Positions 1 through 9,035 of a stretch of DNA of 64,000 nucleotides are shown piece after piece. Location of the stretch: the NCBI GenBank assembly GCA_032718475.1, contig JAUCBJ010001686.1, positions 1 through 64,000 on the forward strand, read 5' to 3'. This stretch comes from Nemertoderma westbladi. Lineage: Eukaryota > Xenacoelomorpha > Nemertodermatida > Nemertodermatidae. The translations under genes and the position numbers were made by a program. The notes under the pieces are model-generated. The model searched no databases. It saw only the letters and a list, made by a program, of their open reading frames with translations, and was not told the DNA's origin. The first letter of the stretch is position 1; each line of letters begins with the position of its first letter.

Positions 1-1
1 A

Positions 2-3000
2 ACCATCGACCCCATCCAAGTAATAGAGTCAATTAACATCAATGCCAGGCGGCCAACCAACATCGAGGTCGAGCAATACAAATTCCTGGACAACATTGAC
101 TTCTCAATCCCAGACGTGGACGTTAGGAAGGTATCCATCATAGTAGGCATGGACTGCCCAACAGCCCACGAGAGAATGCAAACGGTCTTCGGCGAAGACA
201 AGCAGAGCGACCCGGTGGCCATACTAACGCCATTCGGGTGGACGCTGAGTGGTCCAATTAAGAGCAAGATACCATTCAGGATGTCGGAGACATCAGGATG
301 CATGTTCGCGGGAACAATGCAGGAAATGGGTGACGAGGGAGCAGAGGAGCAGCTTAAAAGACTGCTCAGGCAGGACTTCGAGGGACTGAAAGAGACCGGA
401 GTCGGGACCTCGGTAGAAGACAAGCAGGCTCTACAAAGTGTGGAGGAATCCATGACGTGTGATGAGGGGCGGTATACAATAGGAATGGTATGGAAACTAC
501 CGAAGATACCGCTACCCGATAATAGAGGGATGGTACTCACGAGACTCCGCAAGCTGAAACAAACACTACAACGGAGCCCCGAGAAGAACGAGTACATTCA
601 CAAAACCATTAAGAAGTACGTCGAGAAAGGATGGGCCGTGGAGTTACCGGTCGACGAACCGAACACGGACAGGACATACTACCTGCCACTCCACGTAGCT
701 TTAGACCCAAAGAAAGGTAAACTTAGGATGGTAGTCGATGCATCGGCAAAGACCGACGGAAAGTGCTTAAACGATTACCTACTAGAGGGCCCAAACATAT
801 ACAATTCGGGCATAGAAGTACTACTTAGATTTAGGAATGGGAAACACGCCTTCACGTGTGACATAGAAGGCATGTTCAACCAAGTCCGAGTAACAGAGGA
901 AGATAGCGATAGTCAACGCTTCTTATGGTATAACGGCGAAGAAGAACCGCCTATAATACCGGCATATAAGATGGTAGTACAAAACATGGGGGCCAAGTCG
1001 TCCTCATTTACGACGACTATGGCAGTGAGAGACACGGTAAAGGGGAAGGAGGATAGATATAGCAGTAGGGCCGTCGACATGATCAGACGCGGTTTCTACG
1101 TAGACGACGGCATGGAGTCTGGAAATACGGTTGAGGAGATACTGGAAACAGGGCGCGAGGTTCGCGACATCCTGAGAGGATCCGGCTTCAACCTGACCAA
1201 ATTCCAATCCAGTTCAGAAGAATTTATCAGGGAAATAGAGGACAAGAAACCAGAATCGACCATGGACAACCCTACAACAGCCAAAGGACAGGACATGGCG
1301 ATTAAGAGAACGGAATCCCAGCAGAAGGCGTTGGGAATCGTGTGGGATAGGAAAACAGACGAACTGAAGTATCAGCTGAGCCAGGAGGGCGCAGACACCC
1401 ATACGAAGAGGGGTTACGTATCGTATATAGCAAGGATATACGATCCCTTAGGCCTAGCATCCCCATTACTAGTCACGGGGAAACAGATACTCAAGAGAGT
1501 ATATAAGTTGAAGGATGAGTGGGACGTAGAGGTACCAGAAGACATTAAGAAACAGTGGAGCAAATGGACAGGAGACTTGGAGAGGATGGGAACATACAAC
1601 ATGCCGCGAGTGTATTTCCCGGACGGGAACATGACGAATCTGGACCTACATATGTTCTCCGACGCGTCGTTAGAGGCATACGGAGCGGCACTCTATTTAG
1701 TACAACGAGAGGGGCCTCACAAGCCCAGACTAGCCTTTAGCAAAGCTAAGTCAACGCCGCCAGATTCAGCATCTGTTCCCAAGTTAGAATTAACAGCCGC
1801 GAGACTAGGAGTTAGAGCCACAGCCTACCTAGTGGATACAATTCCCAACATAGTGGAGACACACTACTGGACGGACTCCATGGTAGTGCTTGGTTGGCTA
1901 CACAACGAAAAGACGAGGTACCCGATATTCGTCGCGAATAGAGTGGACGAAATAAGGGCGAGCACAGAATTGGAAAGGTGGCACTACTGCCCAACAGACG
2001 AGAACCCAGCGGACTTGCTGTCGAGGGGCGTGGAACGCCACACTTTCTTAAAGAAAGAAGTATTGTGGCAAAACGGGCCACAATTTCTGAGCGATAGGGA
2101 GGCCTGGCCGCCGATGAGGAAGGTGGACCCGGGCTCGGAAGTAGTATCAGAAGGAGAAGAGGGAGATTCAGAGGGAGAAGAGATATACTCCCAGATGGTG
2201 AGGGAGATCAGGGACGTGCAACCAGGAAGGGAACTGTGCGATAACCCGACGGATAAACTCCTCAGCTACAGTTCTAGTTGGTATAAGACCAAGAAACTAG
2301 TGGCGTACTGGAGAGCCTTTGGGAATTTCCTTGCGGGAGTCGGCAAGGACAAGAAGACCAGGACAACCATAGATCTGGAAGGAGCGGCCAAGGCAGTGAT
2401 CCGCTACGAACAACGCAAGAACTACGGCGACGAGGTGGAACGTGTCGGTAACCAACAACATCTCCGACGGGATAGCGAGTTGATCACGCTGTCGCCACAA
2501 CTCAACGAGGATGGGATCCTAGTAATGAATTCAAGGGTGGGATATAACAACAGTATAGTTGTGCCACCGAAACCCATCATCATTCCCACAGGATCGCCTA
2601 TAGTCCACCAGATCATATGGGACTCCCACAAATCGATACTGCATGGGGGCACCAACCGAACCCTCACAGAGATAAGGAGGACCTATTGGGTCAAACAACT
2701 AAGGAAGAAGGTTAAAGCGGTAGTGGGGCAGTGCCAGACCTGCAGACGAGCGAAGAAGGAACGAGCCGTACAGGAGATGGCGCCACTACCGGCGAGTAGG
2801 GTAAGACAGCACGACCCGCCATTTACACATTGCGGTGTGGACATGTTCGGGCCGATAAAGATCAAGGTGATGCGACACACGGAGAAACGCTACGGTATTA
2901 TCTTCGTATGCAACAATACGCGGGCGGTAGGGATAGAACTCGCCCAAGATGCAACCGCATCAGCCTTCATTAACGCCTTAGAAAGGTTTAGGGACCGCAA

Positions 3001-3736
3001 AGGTGGGACGATCGCAGTGATATATAGCGACAACGGCACCAACTTTGTGGGTGCAGAGAGTGAGATGGCAGAGGCCTTAGACATCTTGGAGGGAGAAGAA
3101 GTCAGGGCGGCCATGAGAAGACGACAAGTGAAGTGGGAGAGACGGACGCCGTATGCACCACATACACTAGGATGCGTCGAAAGACTGGTGGGCAGTTCGA
3201 AACGTCTAATGACGAAGCTGATGAACACCCACATGGTCACTGAAGACGTCTTACGGACGGTACTTGCAAAGTGCGAGGGGATCATTAATAGCAGACCGCT
3301 ATACCCGGAGAATGATGACCCTGAGTCACTAGACGTGTTGACGCCTAGCCATTTCCTGATGGAAAGGCCAGCGACCATAGATATGCGGGGTGTAGACCCA
3401 GATGATATACACTCCCGGCAAAGTTGGAAAGTAGCTAAAGCAATTAGCGCAGAGTATTGGAGGAGGTGGGTAGAAGAATACCTACCCACGCTCCATAAGC
3501 GAAGCAAGTGGAGGAAGCCAAACAGGGAGTTGAGAGAGGGAGATCTCGTAATCGTCACGGATGATACTATCATCAACAACCAATGGCGGTTGGCGAGAGT
3601 TGTAGGCACCTACTCCGACGAGGACGGAAGAGTCCGATCGGTAGAAGTGCGGATAGGTGGAAAGATAGGTGCGAAAGACAGGAAAACCTACAGGAGAGCA
3701 GTAGGTAAATGCTGTCTCCTAGAAGGGGCACCTTAA
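2..3736 (+). CDS. BEL/Pao LTR retrotransposon pol polyprotein (5' truncated by window edge)
   Basis: Retroelement pol: protease tail, reverse transcriptase, RNase H and integrase for copying element RNA into DNA and inserting it. The frame is open from base 2, so the true start lies outside the window; the GTG at 116 is not a start. Numbering residues from nt 116: residues 5-20 (KVSIIVGMDCPTAH) resemble the end of the Pao-type aspartic peptidase region. The RT shows 'LRMVVDASAK' near 203, the first catalytic Asp in 'FTCDIEGMFNQV' (D249) and the 'YVDD' box at 328-331. RNase H shows 'FSDAS' (D516). The integrase has an HHCC zinc site (HQIIWDSH...CQTC), then Asp in 'CGVDMFG', Asp in 'YSDNGTNF' and Glu in 'LGCVERL'. 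The C-terminus has the W-rich DUF5641-like tail typical of BEL/Pao ('EYLPTLHKRSKWRKP'). There is no internal stop or frameshift, so the copy may be young. GC content and Arg codons (AGG/AGA) match the ORF at 5248. Family assignment is firm; activity is inferred. Confidence 0.93.
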   Translation, partial: TIDPIQVIESININARRPTNIEVEQYKFLDNIDFSIPDVDVRKVSIIVGMDCPTAHERMQTVFGEDKQSDPVAILTPFGWTLSGPIKSKIPFRMSETSGCMFAGTMQEMGDEGAEEQLKRLLRQDFEGLKETGVGTSVEDKQALQSVEESMTCDEGRYTIGMVWKLPKIPLPDNRGMVLTRLRKLKQTLQRSPEKNEYIHKTIKKYVEKGWAVELPVDEPNTDRTYYLPLHVALDPKKGKLRMVVDASAKTDGKCLNDYLLEGPNIYNSGIEVLLRFRNGKHAFTCDIEGMFNQVRVTEEDSDSQRFLWYNGEEEPPIIPAYKMVVQNMGAKSSSFTTTMAVRDTVKGKEDRYSSRAVDMIRRGFYVDDGMESGNTVEEILETGREVRDILRGSGFNLTKFQSSSEEFIREIEDKKPESTMDNPTTAKGQDMAIKRTESQQKALGIVWDRKTDELKYQLSQEGADTHTKRGYVSYIARIYDPLGLASPLLVTGKQILKRVYKLKDEWDVEVPEDIKKQWSKWTGDLERMGTYNMPRVYFPDGNMTNLDLHMFSDASLEAYGAALYLVQREGPHKPRLAFSKAKSTPPDSASVPKLELTAARLGVRATAYLVDTIPNIVETHYWTDSMVVLGWLHNEKTRYPIFVANRVDEIRASTELERWHYCPTDENPADLLSRGVERHTFLKKEVLWQNGPQFLSDREAWPPMRKVDPGSEVVSEGEEGDSEGEEIYSQMVREIRDVQPGRELCDNPTDKLLSYSSSWYKTKKLVAYWRAFGNFLAGVGKDKKTRTTIDLEGAAKAVIRYEQRKNYGDEVERVGNQQHLRRDSELITLSPQLNEDGILVMNSRVGYNNSIVVPPKPIIIPTGSPIVHQIIWDSHKSILHGGTNRTLTEIRRTYWVKQLRKKVKAVVGQCQTCRRAKKERAVQEMAPLPASRVRQHDPPFTHCGVDMFGPIKIKVMRHTEKRYGIIFVCNNTRAVGIELAQDATASAFINALERFRDRKGGTIAVIYSDNGTNFVGAESEMAEALDILEGEEVRAAMRRRQVKWERRTPYAPHTLGCVERLVGSSKRLMTKLMNTHMVTEDVLRTVLAKCEGIINSRPLYPENDDPESLDVLTPSHFLMERPATIDMRGVDPDDIHSRQSWKVAKAISAEYWRRWVEEYLPTLHKRSKWRKPNRELREGDLVIVTDDTIINNQWRLARVVGTYSDEDGRVRSVEVRIGGKIGAKDRKTYRRAVGKCCLLEGAP

Positions 3737-3782
3737 ATTAGAGTTAGTGTGAAGTTTAGTCGTCCAAGTTTTGGACTGAGGG

Positions 3783-3852
3783 GGGTGGGATTGAGGGCGA
3801 GACGCCCTTCCCACACAAATAAAATAAAATAAAATAAAAAATAAATAAAAGT
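3783..3852 (+). promoter_or_regulatory. Hairpin plus A-rich AATAAA tract after pol
   Basis: Just after the pol stop, GTGGGA...GGGCG AGA CGCCC...TCCCAC can fold into a two-part stem (about 3785-3815). It is followed by repeated AATAAAATAAAAT. It could end or process the pol transcript. Alternatively the G-rich stretch GAGGGGGGTGGGA could be a polypurine tract with an LTR starting at about 3793 (TGAGGGC). The two readings cannot be separated here. Confidence 0.4.
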
Positions 3853-4735
3853 TAGTTAGTTAGTAGGTACGTAGTACCTAGAGTTAGTTAGTTAGTAGGT
3901 ACGTAGTACCTAGAGTTAGTTAGTTAGTAGGTACGTAGTACCTAGAGTTAGTTAGTTAGTAGGTACGTAGTACCTAGAGTTAGTTAGTTAGTAGGTACGT
4001 AATGCCTAGATAGAGTTAGAGGGTAGGTAGTACCGATAGTTAGAGTTAGTAGGTACGTAGTACCTAGTTAGAGTTAGAGTTAGTGGGTACGTAGTACCTA
4101 GTTAGAGTTAGAGGGTACGTAATGCCTAGATAGAGTTAGAGGGTAGGTAGTACCGATAGTTAGAGTTAGTAGGTACGTAGTACCTAGTTAGAGTTAGAGT
4201 TAGTGGGTACGTAGTACCTAGTTAGAGTTAGAGGGTACGTAATGCCTAGATAGAGTTAGAGGGTAGGTAGTACCGATAGTTAGAGTTAGTAGGTACGTAG
4301 TACCTAGTTAGAGTTAGAGTTAGTGGGTACGTAGTACCTAGTTAGAGTTAGAGGGTACGTAATGCCTAGATAGAGTTAGAGGGTAGGTAGTACCGATAGT
4401 TAGAGTTAGTAGGTACGTAGTACCTAGTTAGAGTTAGAGTTAGTGGGTACGTAGTACCTAGTTAGAGTTAGAGGGTACGTAATGCCTAGATAGAGTTAGA
4501 GGGTAGGTAGTACCGATAGTTAGAGTTAGTAGGTACGTAGTACCTAGTTAGAGTTAGAGTTAGTGGGTACGTAGTACCTAGTTAGAGTTAGAGGGTACGT
4601 AATGCCTAGATAGAGTTAGAGGGTAGGTAGTACCGATAGTTAGAGTTAGTAGGTACGTAGTACCTAGTTAGAGTTAGAGTTAGTAGGTACGTAGTACCTA
4701 GAGTTAGAGTTAGAGAGGGTACGTAGTACCACTAG
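3853..4735 (+). repeat. Tandem array with palindromic GGTAC-GTA-GTACC core; 120-bp higher-order unit
   Basis: The first part (about 3853-4005) repeats a unit of about 32 bp built from GTTAG motifs and GGTACGTAGTACC. From about 4006 the sequence repeats with an exact 120-bp period about six times; each period holds several GGTACGTAGTACC-like cores with spacers GTTAGAG, GGGTAGGTAGTACCG and GTAATGCC. The core has 5-bp inverted arms around GTA. The array lies between pol and the second ORF, so it is probably inside the retroelement. Confidence 0.9.
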
Positions 4736-5247
4736 TTAGAGAGAGAGAGTAAGAGGCAAAAGGGGGTAAAAATAGGATATAGATATTAGTTAGGAGTAAG
4801 TAGAGTTAGTAGCGAGAGGGGGGCATATGAGTGCAGCTGGATAAATCGTGTGGCCACACGACGCATACTGCTGTACTGCATAGGCCCACTGATTAGGCCA
4901 GAATATGGATCAAAGAGAGAACAGAATAAATCCATAGGCAGTAGTAAGTAATAGGACAGTAGAATCAAAGCAAAATAAATAAATAAAATAGAATAGGGCT
5001 AAAAATCGGAAAATAGTGGTAACACAAGAAAAGTCGTTCTAGAACATAATAAAAGTAACGGACAGAAATCGTAAACTAGGCTGATTTACTAGCTCCGAAA
5101 TTAATTAAATTAAATTAGGCTTGAAAGGCGCAGTTAAGTAGAAAAGTAGGCCATTATCGAACTGTAGGAAACATCTCAATACATCACTCATCTGTATTGC
5201 GCCTTGGTAAGGCACCACCCTGCAGGTGAGCGAGTGTAGTGTTCGGA
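4736..5247 (+). other. Non-coding leader before the second retroelement ORF
   Basis: About 500 bp, first GA-rich then AT-rich, with no convincing coding sequence. It may be an internal untranslated region of the retroelement, or the end of an LTR plus leader if two elements sit in tandem. I could not identify a primer-binding site or an intron with confidence. Confidence 0.4.
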
Positions 5248-7782
5248 ATGGCGAGTAAGCTGATCAGGAAGAGAAAGGCGGAGTCAGGAGGAAAAGAAAT
5301 ATTGGTGGATTTCACCGAAAGACACCCGGAGGAGAAGACGAGAGGATACTACGAGAGGTTGGAAAGGGGTCACGCGGCACGAGCGCTGCAGGATCACTTC
5401 CGGGAGGCGCACGAACAGCGGTTGGTCGGGACCTACGGGACGCCGTCGCTGGATAACGCAATCTTCCAACACTTCCACTACGTGGTGAAAGGAGACGAGG
5501 CGAAGTTCGGGATTCCGAAGTATCCGAGGGAATCGCCGAGGAAGGACTGGAAAAGATTCATAGAGTCCGTCAACAGAGGAGGATATATGATCCTAGATGA
5601 CGAGGGAACCGTGGAAGACGAAGCGGGATCGAGACGAGGAACGGCAGGATCGGCCAGGACCATACTCTTGCATTTGGCAGCGCCAAATGGGGACATCTTC
5701 TTATTCGACTTAGGGACGTATGGGAAGAAGGACGGGCCGAAATTAGACCGACTGCCGAAAGCGGTACAGGTCTTAGTAAGAGAGAAGTCGACGACGAAAG
5801 TGGGATCGGCGATTCGCGAGGACGCGGAGAGGATCATCGGTCCGGACGCCACCAACCTCCTGGATATGCAGAAAGTCTTTATGGCTATGACGGCACCGGA
5901 TGGATTGGGGGTGGTCGAGAACTTAGGCCAATGCGGAGCGGTGGCGATGGGCCAATTATTGGGGCTCGTATGCCACAAACCAATGGATTGGGGGAAGTTT
6001 AGGGAAGAATACGGAGCAGAACTAGCGAACTCGCTGAAGTGGGGAGCGAGACCGGGAAAGCAGGAGGTATATCAGTTTCGCAGAGGAGCGATAAAGGTAT
6101 ATCAGAAGCGATATATCCTGCAGGAGGACTGGATGATGATAAGTTTACTTAACTTATTCATGACCGTAGTTATCGAAAGAGAACCAGGGGCATTTCTGTT
6201 ATCGGGATCACCCCTAAGCTACAGGAGAGCCTTTAAGACGGCCTTTGACGGTCTGGTAGACCACCCGGGGCTGAAGGGCGAGTCGGTGTACTACAACAGC
6301 CGACATCTGGTAGATGGGGAGACGGATACACCGTATCAGAGATGGGAGCAGCTAGAGATGGATAGACGGGAAGCAAAGCGACTGGAAGAAGTCGCTAGAC
6401 GGGAGAGGATAGAAGCAGAGGAGAGGGAAGAGGAGGCCAGGACACAGAGTTATGGCTTCGAGGAACAGGCGGGTCTAGACGAGCTTCATTGGACTTCGTC
6501 AGGGAGTTCGGGGGAGTCTCTAGGACGAGAATTGGGATGGACGGTGGGATCGCCGAAACAGTCGACGTCGGGGTTGCAAACGATGCCCATACCAGCGGGC
6601 GCCGAGGGCGACCAACCGCCAAGGAAGTTAAGGGAGCTAGAGGGATGGAGAGCTACCGGCGAGAGCCAAGGCGGGAAGGGACATAGTGGATCCATCGGGA
6701 TACCGGGATTGGAGACGCTACCGGAAGAAGAGGACGACGACGACGAATTCGGAGAGATACCGCCCATCGAAAGGATAGGCCACTCGGACACGGACTGGGT
6801 TGGCGGAAGGGTGGTGACGGCCAGTGGGGCAAGGGCCTTCTGGAACAGATCCGGCAAGCGGACCTGGGTGCACGAGGGGCCGGCGATGGATTTCGCGGGG
6901 AGCACCATCAGGTTGGGCGAGCAACCGGGGACGGCACCACGGATAGTATTCGGGGAGACGATGCCCGAGAGGGGCGGAGAGATAGACGTGAACAGGGAGA
7001 GCAACGTAGAGAAGTTCGCCTACCAGCGACTCCATAGACCGCGGAGATCGCTTGGGACGAAGGACGAGGTGGGACGCGAGACATTGGTACTCGGCTGCGA
7101 CTACTGTGGGAGGCAGACCCATCAGGAAAGCAGCTGCCTATACCGGTTCCAACGGGGAACCTTTTGTCTCTATTGTAGAGAACCAAGTCACAGGATGGGG
7201 GCGTGTCCACGGTTGCATAACCGATGTCCAAAGTGCCACTTTCGGGGACACTACGGACGCGAGTGCGACTGGATGAGCGACGAGGAGAAGTTCACGAGGT
7301 TCGAGGAGTGGGCCGACGTCGGGGCCATGACGCGCCAGCGCATGAAGGCCCAAGAGTTCAAGTGGGGTTTCTTCCTCATAAACCAGGAGACCCACATGGA
7401 AATAATAAAGCGAAGGTTACCGTTTACCTATCAAGAGGTAGCTACGGCGGCATCGTTCGCCGGAGTTATGAACACGCAACGGTACCTGGACAGGTGGACA
7501 CCAGAGAACCGGAGGGAGTTTAGGGATTTCTTGGCGGAACACGTACCAAAGGCAATGAAGATGATCCTATGGGACGCCACACGAGGGAAACAACCAGGCC
7601 ATTCTGAGGGGCCACCGGCGAAGCGGTATCGGGCTTTAATAACACCAGCGCCCAAGGAGCCGACGACCGGGATCAGCAAGGAAGTGGCAGCGAAGGTCCG
7701 GAAGCAGAAAGCGAATGATGCCAGAGGAACAGTGATAACCAAGAAACGGGCCAGGGAGGAGGACGTGAGGAGGTACAGATGA
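5248..7782 (+). CDS. Retroelement ORF with three CCHC zinc knuckles and a DEDD 3'-5' exonuclease-like segment
   Basis: 844 aa. The ATG at 5248 has G at -3 and +4; the frame also extends to a GTG at 5239, which is unlikely to be used. Residues 110-300 resemble the WRN/EXD-type DEDD exonuclease fold: 'YMILDDEG' (acidic 117-119) in the ExoI place, a strand 'DIFLFDLG' (149-156), then 'KVGSAIREDAERI' (D192), which closely fits the ExoII motif, and 'LLDMQKVF'. The ExoIII Tyr/Asp motif expected after 'SLKWGARP' is not clear, so activity is doubtful. Residues about 375-400 are a charged, probably helical stretch (EREEEAR). A low-complexity acidic linker follows. Three exact CX2CX4HX4C knuckles lie at 617-630, 640-653 and 660-673, as in retroviral-type nucleocapsid Gag. 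The tail is basic. The zinc knuckles point to Gag-like RNA binding. The placement downstream of pol and upstream of the LTR is odd. Alternatively it is the gag of a second, pol-less element in tandem. Function beyond nucleic-acid binding is inference. Confidence 0.8.
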   Translation: MASKLIRKRKAESGGKEILVDFTERHPEEKTRGYYERLERGHAARALQDHFREAHEQRLVGTYGTPSLDNAIFQHFHYVVKGDEAKFGIPKYPRESPRKDWKRFIESVNRGGYMILDDEGTVEDEAGSRRGTAGSARTILLHLAAPNGDIFLFDLGTYGKKDGPKLDRLPKAVQVLVREKSTTKVGSAIREDAERIIGPDATNLLDMQKVFMAMTAPDGLGVVENLGQCGAVAMGQLLGLVCHKPMDWGKFREEYGAELANSLKWGARPGKQEVYQFRRGAIKVYQKRYILQEDWMMISLLNLFMTVVIEREPGAFLLSGSPLSYRRAFKTAFDGLVDHPGLKGESVYYNSRHLVDGETDTPYQRWEQLEMDRREAKRLEEVARRERIEAEEREEEARTQSYGFEEQAGLDELHWTSSGSSGESLGRELGWTVGSPKQSTSGLQTMPIPAGAEGDQPPRKLRELEGWRATGESQGGKGHSGSIGIPGLETLPEEEDDDDEFGEIPPIERIGHSDTDWVGGRVVTASGARAFWNRSGKRTWVHEGPAMDFAGSTIRLGEQPGTAPRIVFGETMPERGGEIDVNRESNVEKFAYQRLHRPRRSLGTKDEVGRETLVLGCDYCGRQTHQESSCLYRFQRGTFCLYCREPSHRMGACPRLHNRCPKCHFRGHYGRECDWMSDEEKFTRFEEWADVGAMTRQRMKAQEFKWGFFLINQETHMEIIKRRLPFTYQEVATAASFAGVMNTQRYLDRWTPENRREFRDFLAEHVPKAMKMILWDATRGKQPGHSEGPPAKRYRALITPAPKEPTTGISKEVAAKVRKQKANDARGTVITKKRAREEDVRRYR

Positions 7783-8458
7783 GTTCCCGGAGGCGAGGGA
7801 ATGAGACTGAGACTGGGAGGTGGTGCGCCTGGAAGGCGCCGCATGTAACGTACGAACTATTAAATATAAATTTAATTAATGCAAATAACTATATAAGTGC
7901 AATTCGTATGTACGTACGTAGTGATTAGCAGTAAAATATATACGTTTGGAGTAAGTACTATAGTCATACAACCTTTCTCAACTAGCTACTGGGACTGGGG
8001 GACAATGACTATGGCACTATGGACGAGACAACTGACAATTTCACACTTCTTGAGTGCGGCGGCACGAGAGGGGGGGGAGGTTCGTCAGGAGAGATAAAAA
8101 CAGTCAAAGTGGACTTGAGAATCGGAATAAGAGTGATAGAGTGAAGTGCGGAGAGAGTGCGAACGCAATCCTAGTGTGGGGGGGGGAGAATGAGAGGCTG
8201 AGTAAGGGACGAGGAGGTCCGGGGGTATGAGAGAGTTAGGGTGAGAGTGAAGGTGAGATAGGGCGAGAGTGTTGGGGAAACAAAAATCGCGTGAAGAGGT
8301 GAGCGCGATCGGCCCGACATGAGACGCCAGGCGTAAAGGGTAGCGTTATCATACCCAGAGGGAGCGGCCCGGAAAGCCGACTCCGAGAGAAAAGATTTCC
8401 ACCCCACACCCGATGCTAGATCGGGATCCAGCGGGATTGTAGCGCACTTTTTTGGTTG
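7783..8458 (+). other. Retroelement 3' untranslated region
   Basis: After the ORF stop there is a small hairpin (GCGCCT GGA AGGCGC near 7824-7838), then AT-rich and later G-rich sequence. No further ORF has recognisable content. It probably belongs to the BEL/Pao element because it leads directly into the polypurine tract and LTR. Confidence 0.45.
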
Positions 8459-8496
8459 ATGCTATCTTCTTACCGGGAAGATAGCATGGGGGGGAG
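8459..8496 (+). promoter_or_regulatory. 11-bp hairpin followed by polypurine tract
   Basis: ATGCTATCTTC (8459-8469), loop TTACCGG, then the perfect complement GAAGATAGCAT (8477-8487). The run GGGGGGGAG (8488-8496) follows and abuts the TGTTAG start of the LTR. A purine run directly before TG is the classic plus-strand primer site of LTR elements. The hairpin may help expose or position it (inference). Confidence 0.7.
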
Positions 8497-9035
8497 TGTT
8501 AGCTTATTCAATCCCGCCAACACCCCATAAAGTTATTAGCCGATAAGCAATATTGGGAGCCGCGAGATTGGGTAATTAACCAACTCGCGCCATCCCAATA
8601 AGAATGGGAAGGAAGCACACAATAGAGGGTCAGGGGCCAAACCCCTAACCCAAGGAGAACAGGTGGAGTTAACGGGAATACTCCACGGGGCGCCAACAAG
8701 GGTATTAACCAATCAGAGGGGGGAACGGCATCGATTGAGTAGCAGTAAGGCCACCGTGCAATATAACCAATAACCTATTAATCAGTGATTCAGTTATCTC
8801 AAGTGCAGCAGTGCTAGCGTAGGGTACAGCCAATTAGTTTAGTTAGGGGATCACGGGACTTTAGTTACCGTATCCCGCCTTGTACACATTCACAACATAT
8901 CTATATCTTATAACCTTCTATTATACACCGAACTTCAGAACTTAGTCACTTTATTTCATCCTTATACACGGCGGGGACGCGTGGACTAAATTACCACAAC
9001 CGGATAAATCGGGATCCCTCTTGGATCCCGTCACA
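8497..9035 (+). mobile_element. Probable 3' LTR of the BEL/Pao element
   Basis: 539 bp from TGTTAGCTTATTC to ...CCCGTCACA, with TG/CA ends, directly after the polypurine tract and directly before a tandem array that is clearly different DNA. Near its end CGGGATCC CTCTT GGATCCCG (9010-9030) forms an 8-bp hairpin. The partner LTR is outside the window, so the ends rest on the TG/CA rule and flank change only. Target duplication cannot be checked. Confidence 0.65.

Noticed and set aside
116-118. GTG at 116 as the pol start
   Set aside because: The frame is open back to base 2 and this is eukaryotic sequence; the start is simply outside the window.
2890-3609. 239-codon minus-strand frame inside pol
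   Set aside because: Shadow of the integrase-coding region; no recognisable motifs.
3853-4735. Telomeric repeat
   Set aside because: GTTAG and TTAGAG words occur, but the unit is complex, palindromic and internal to a retroelement; no TTAGGG run.
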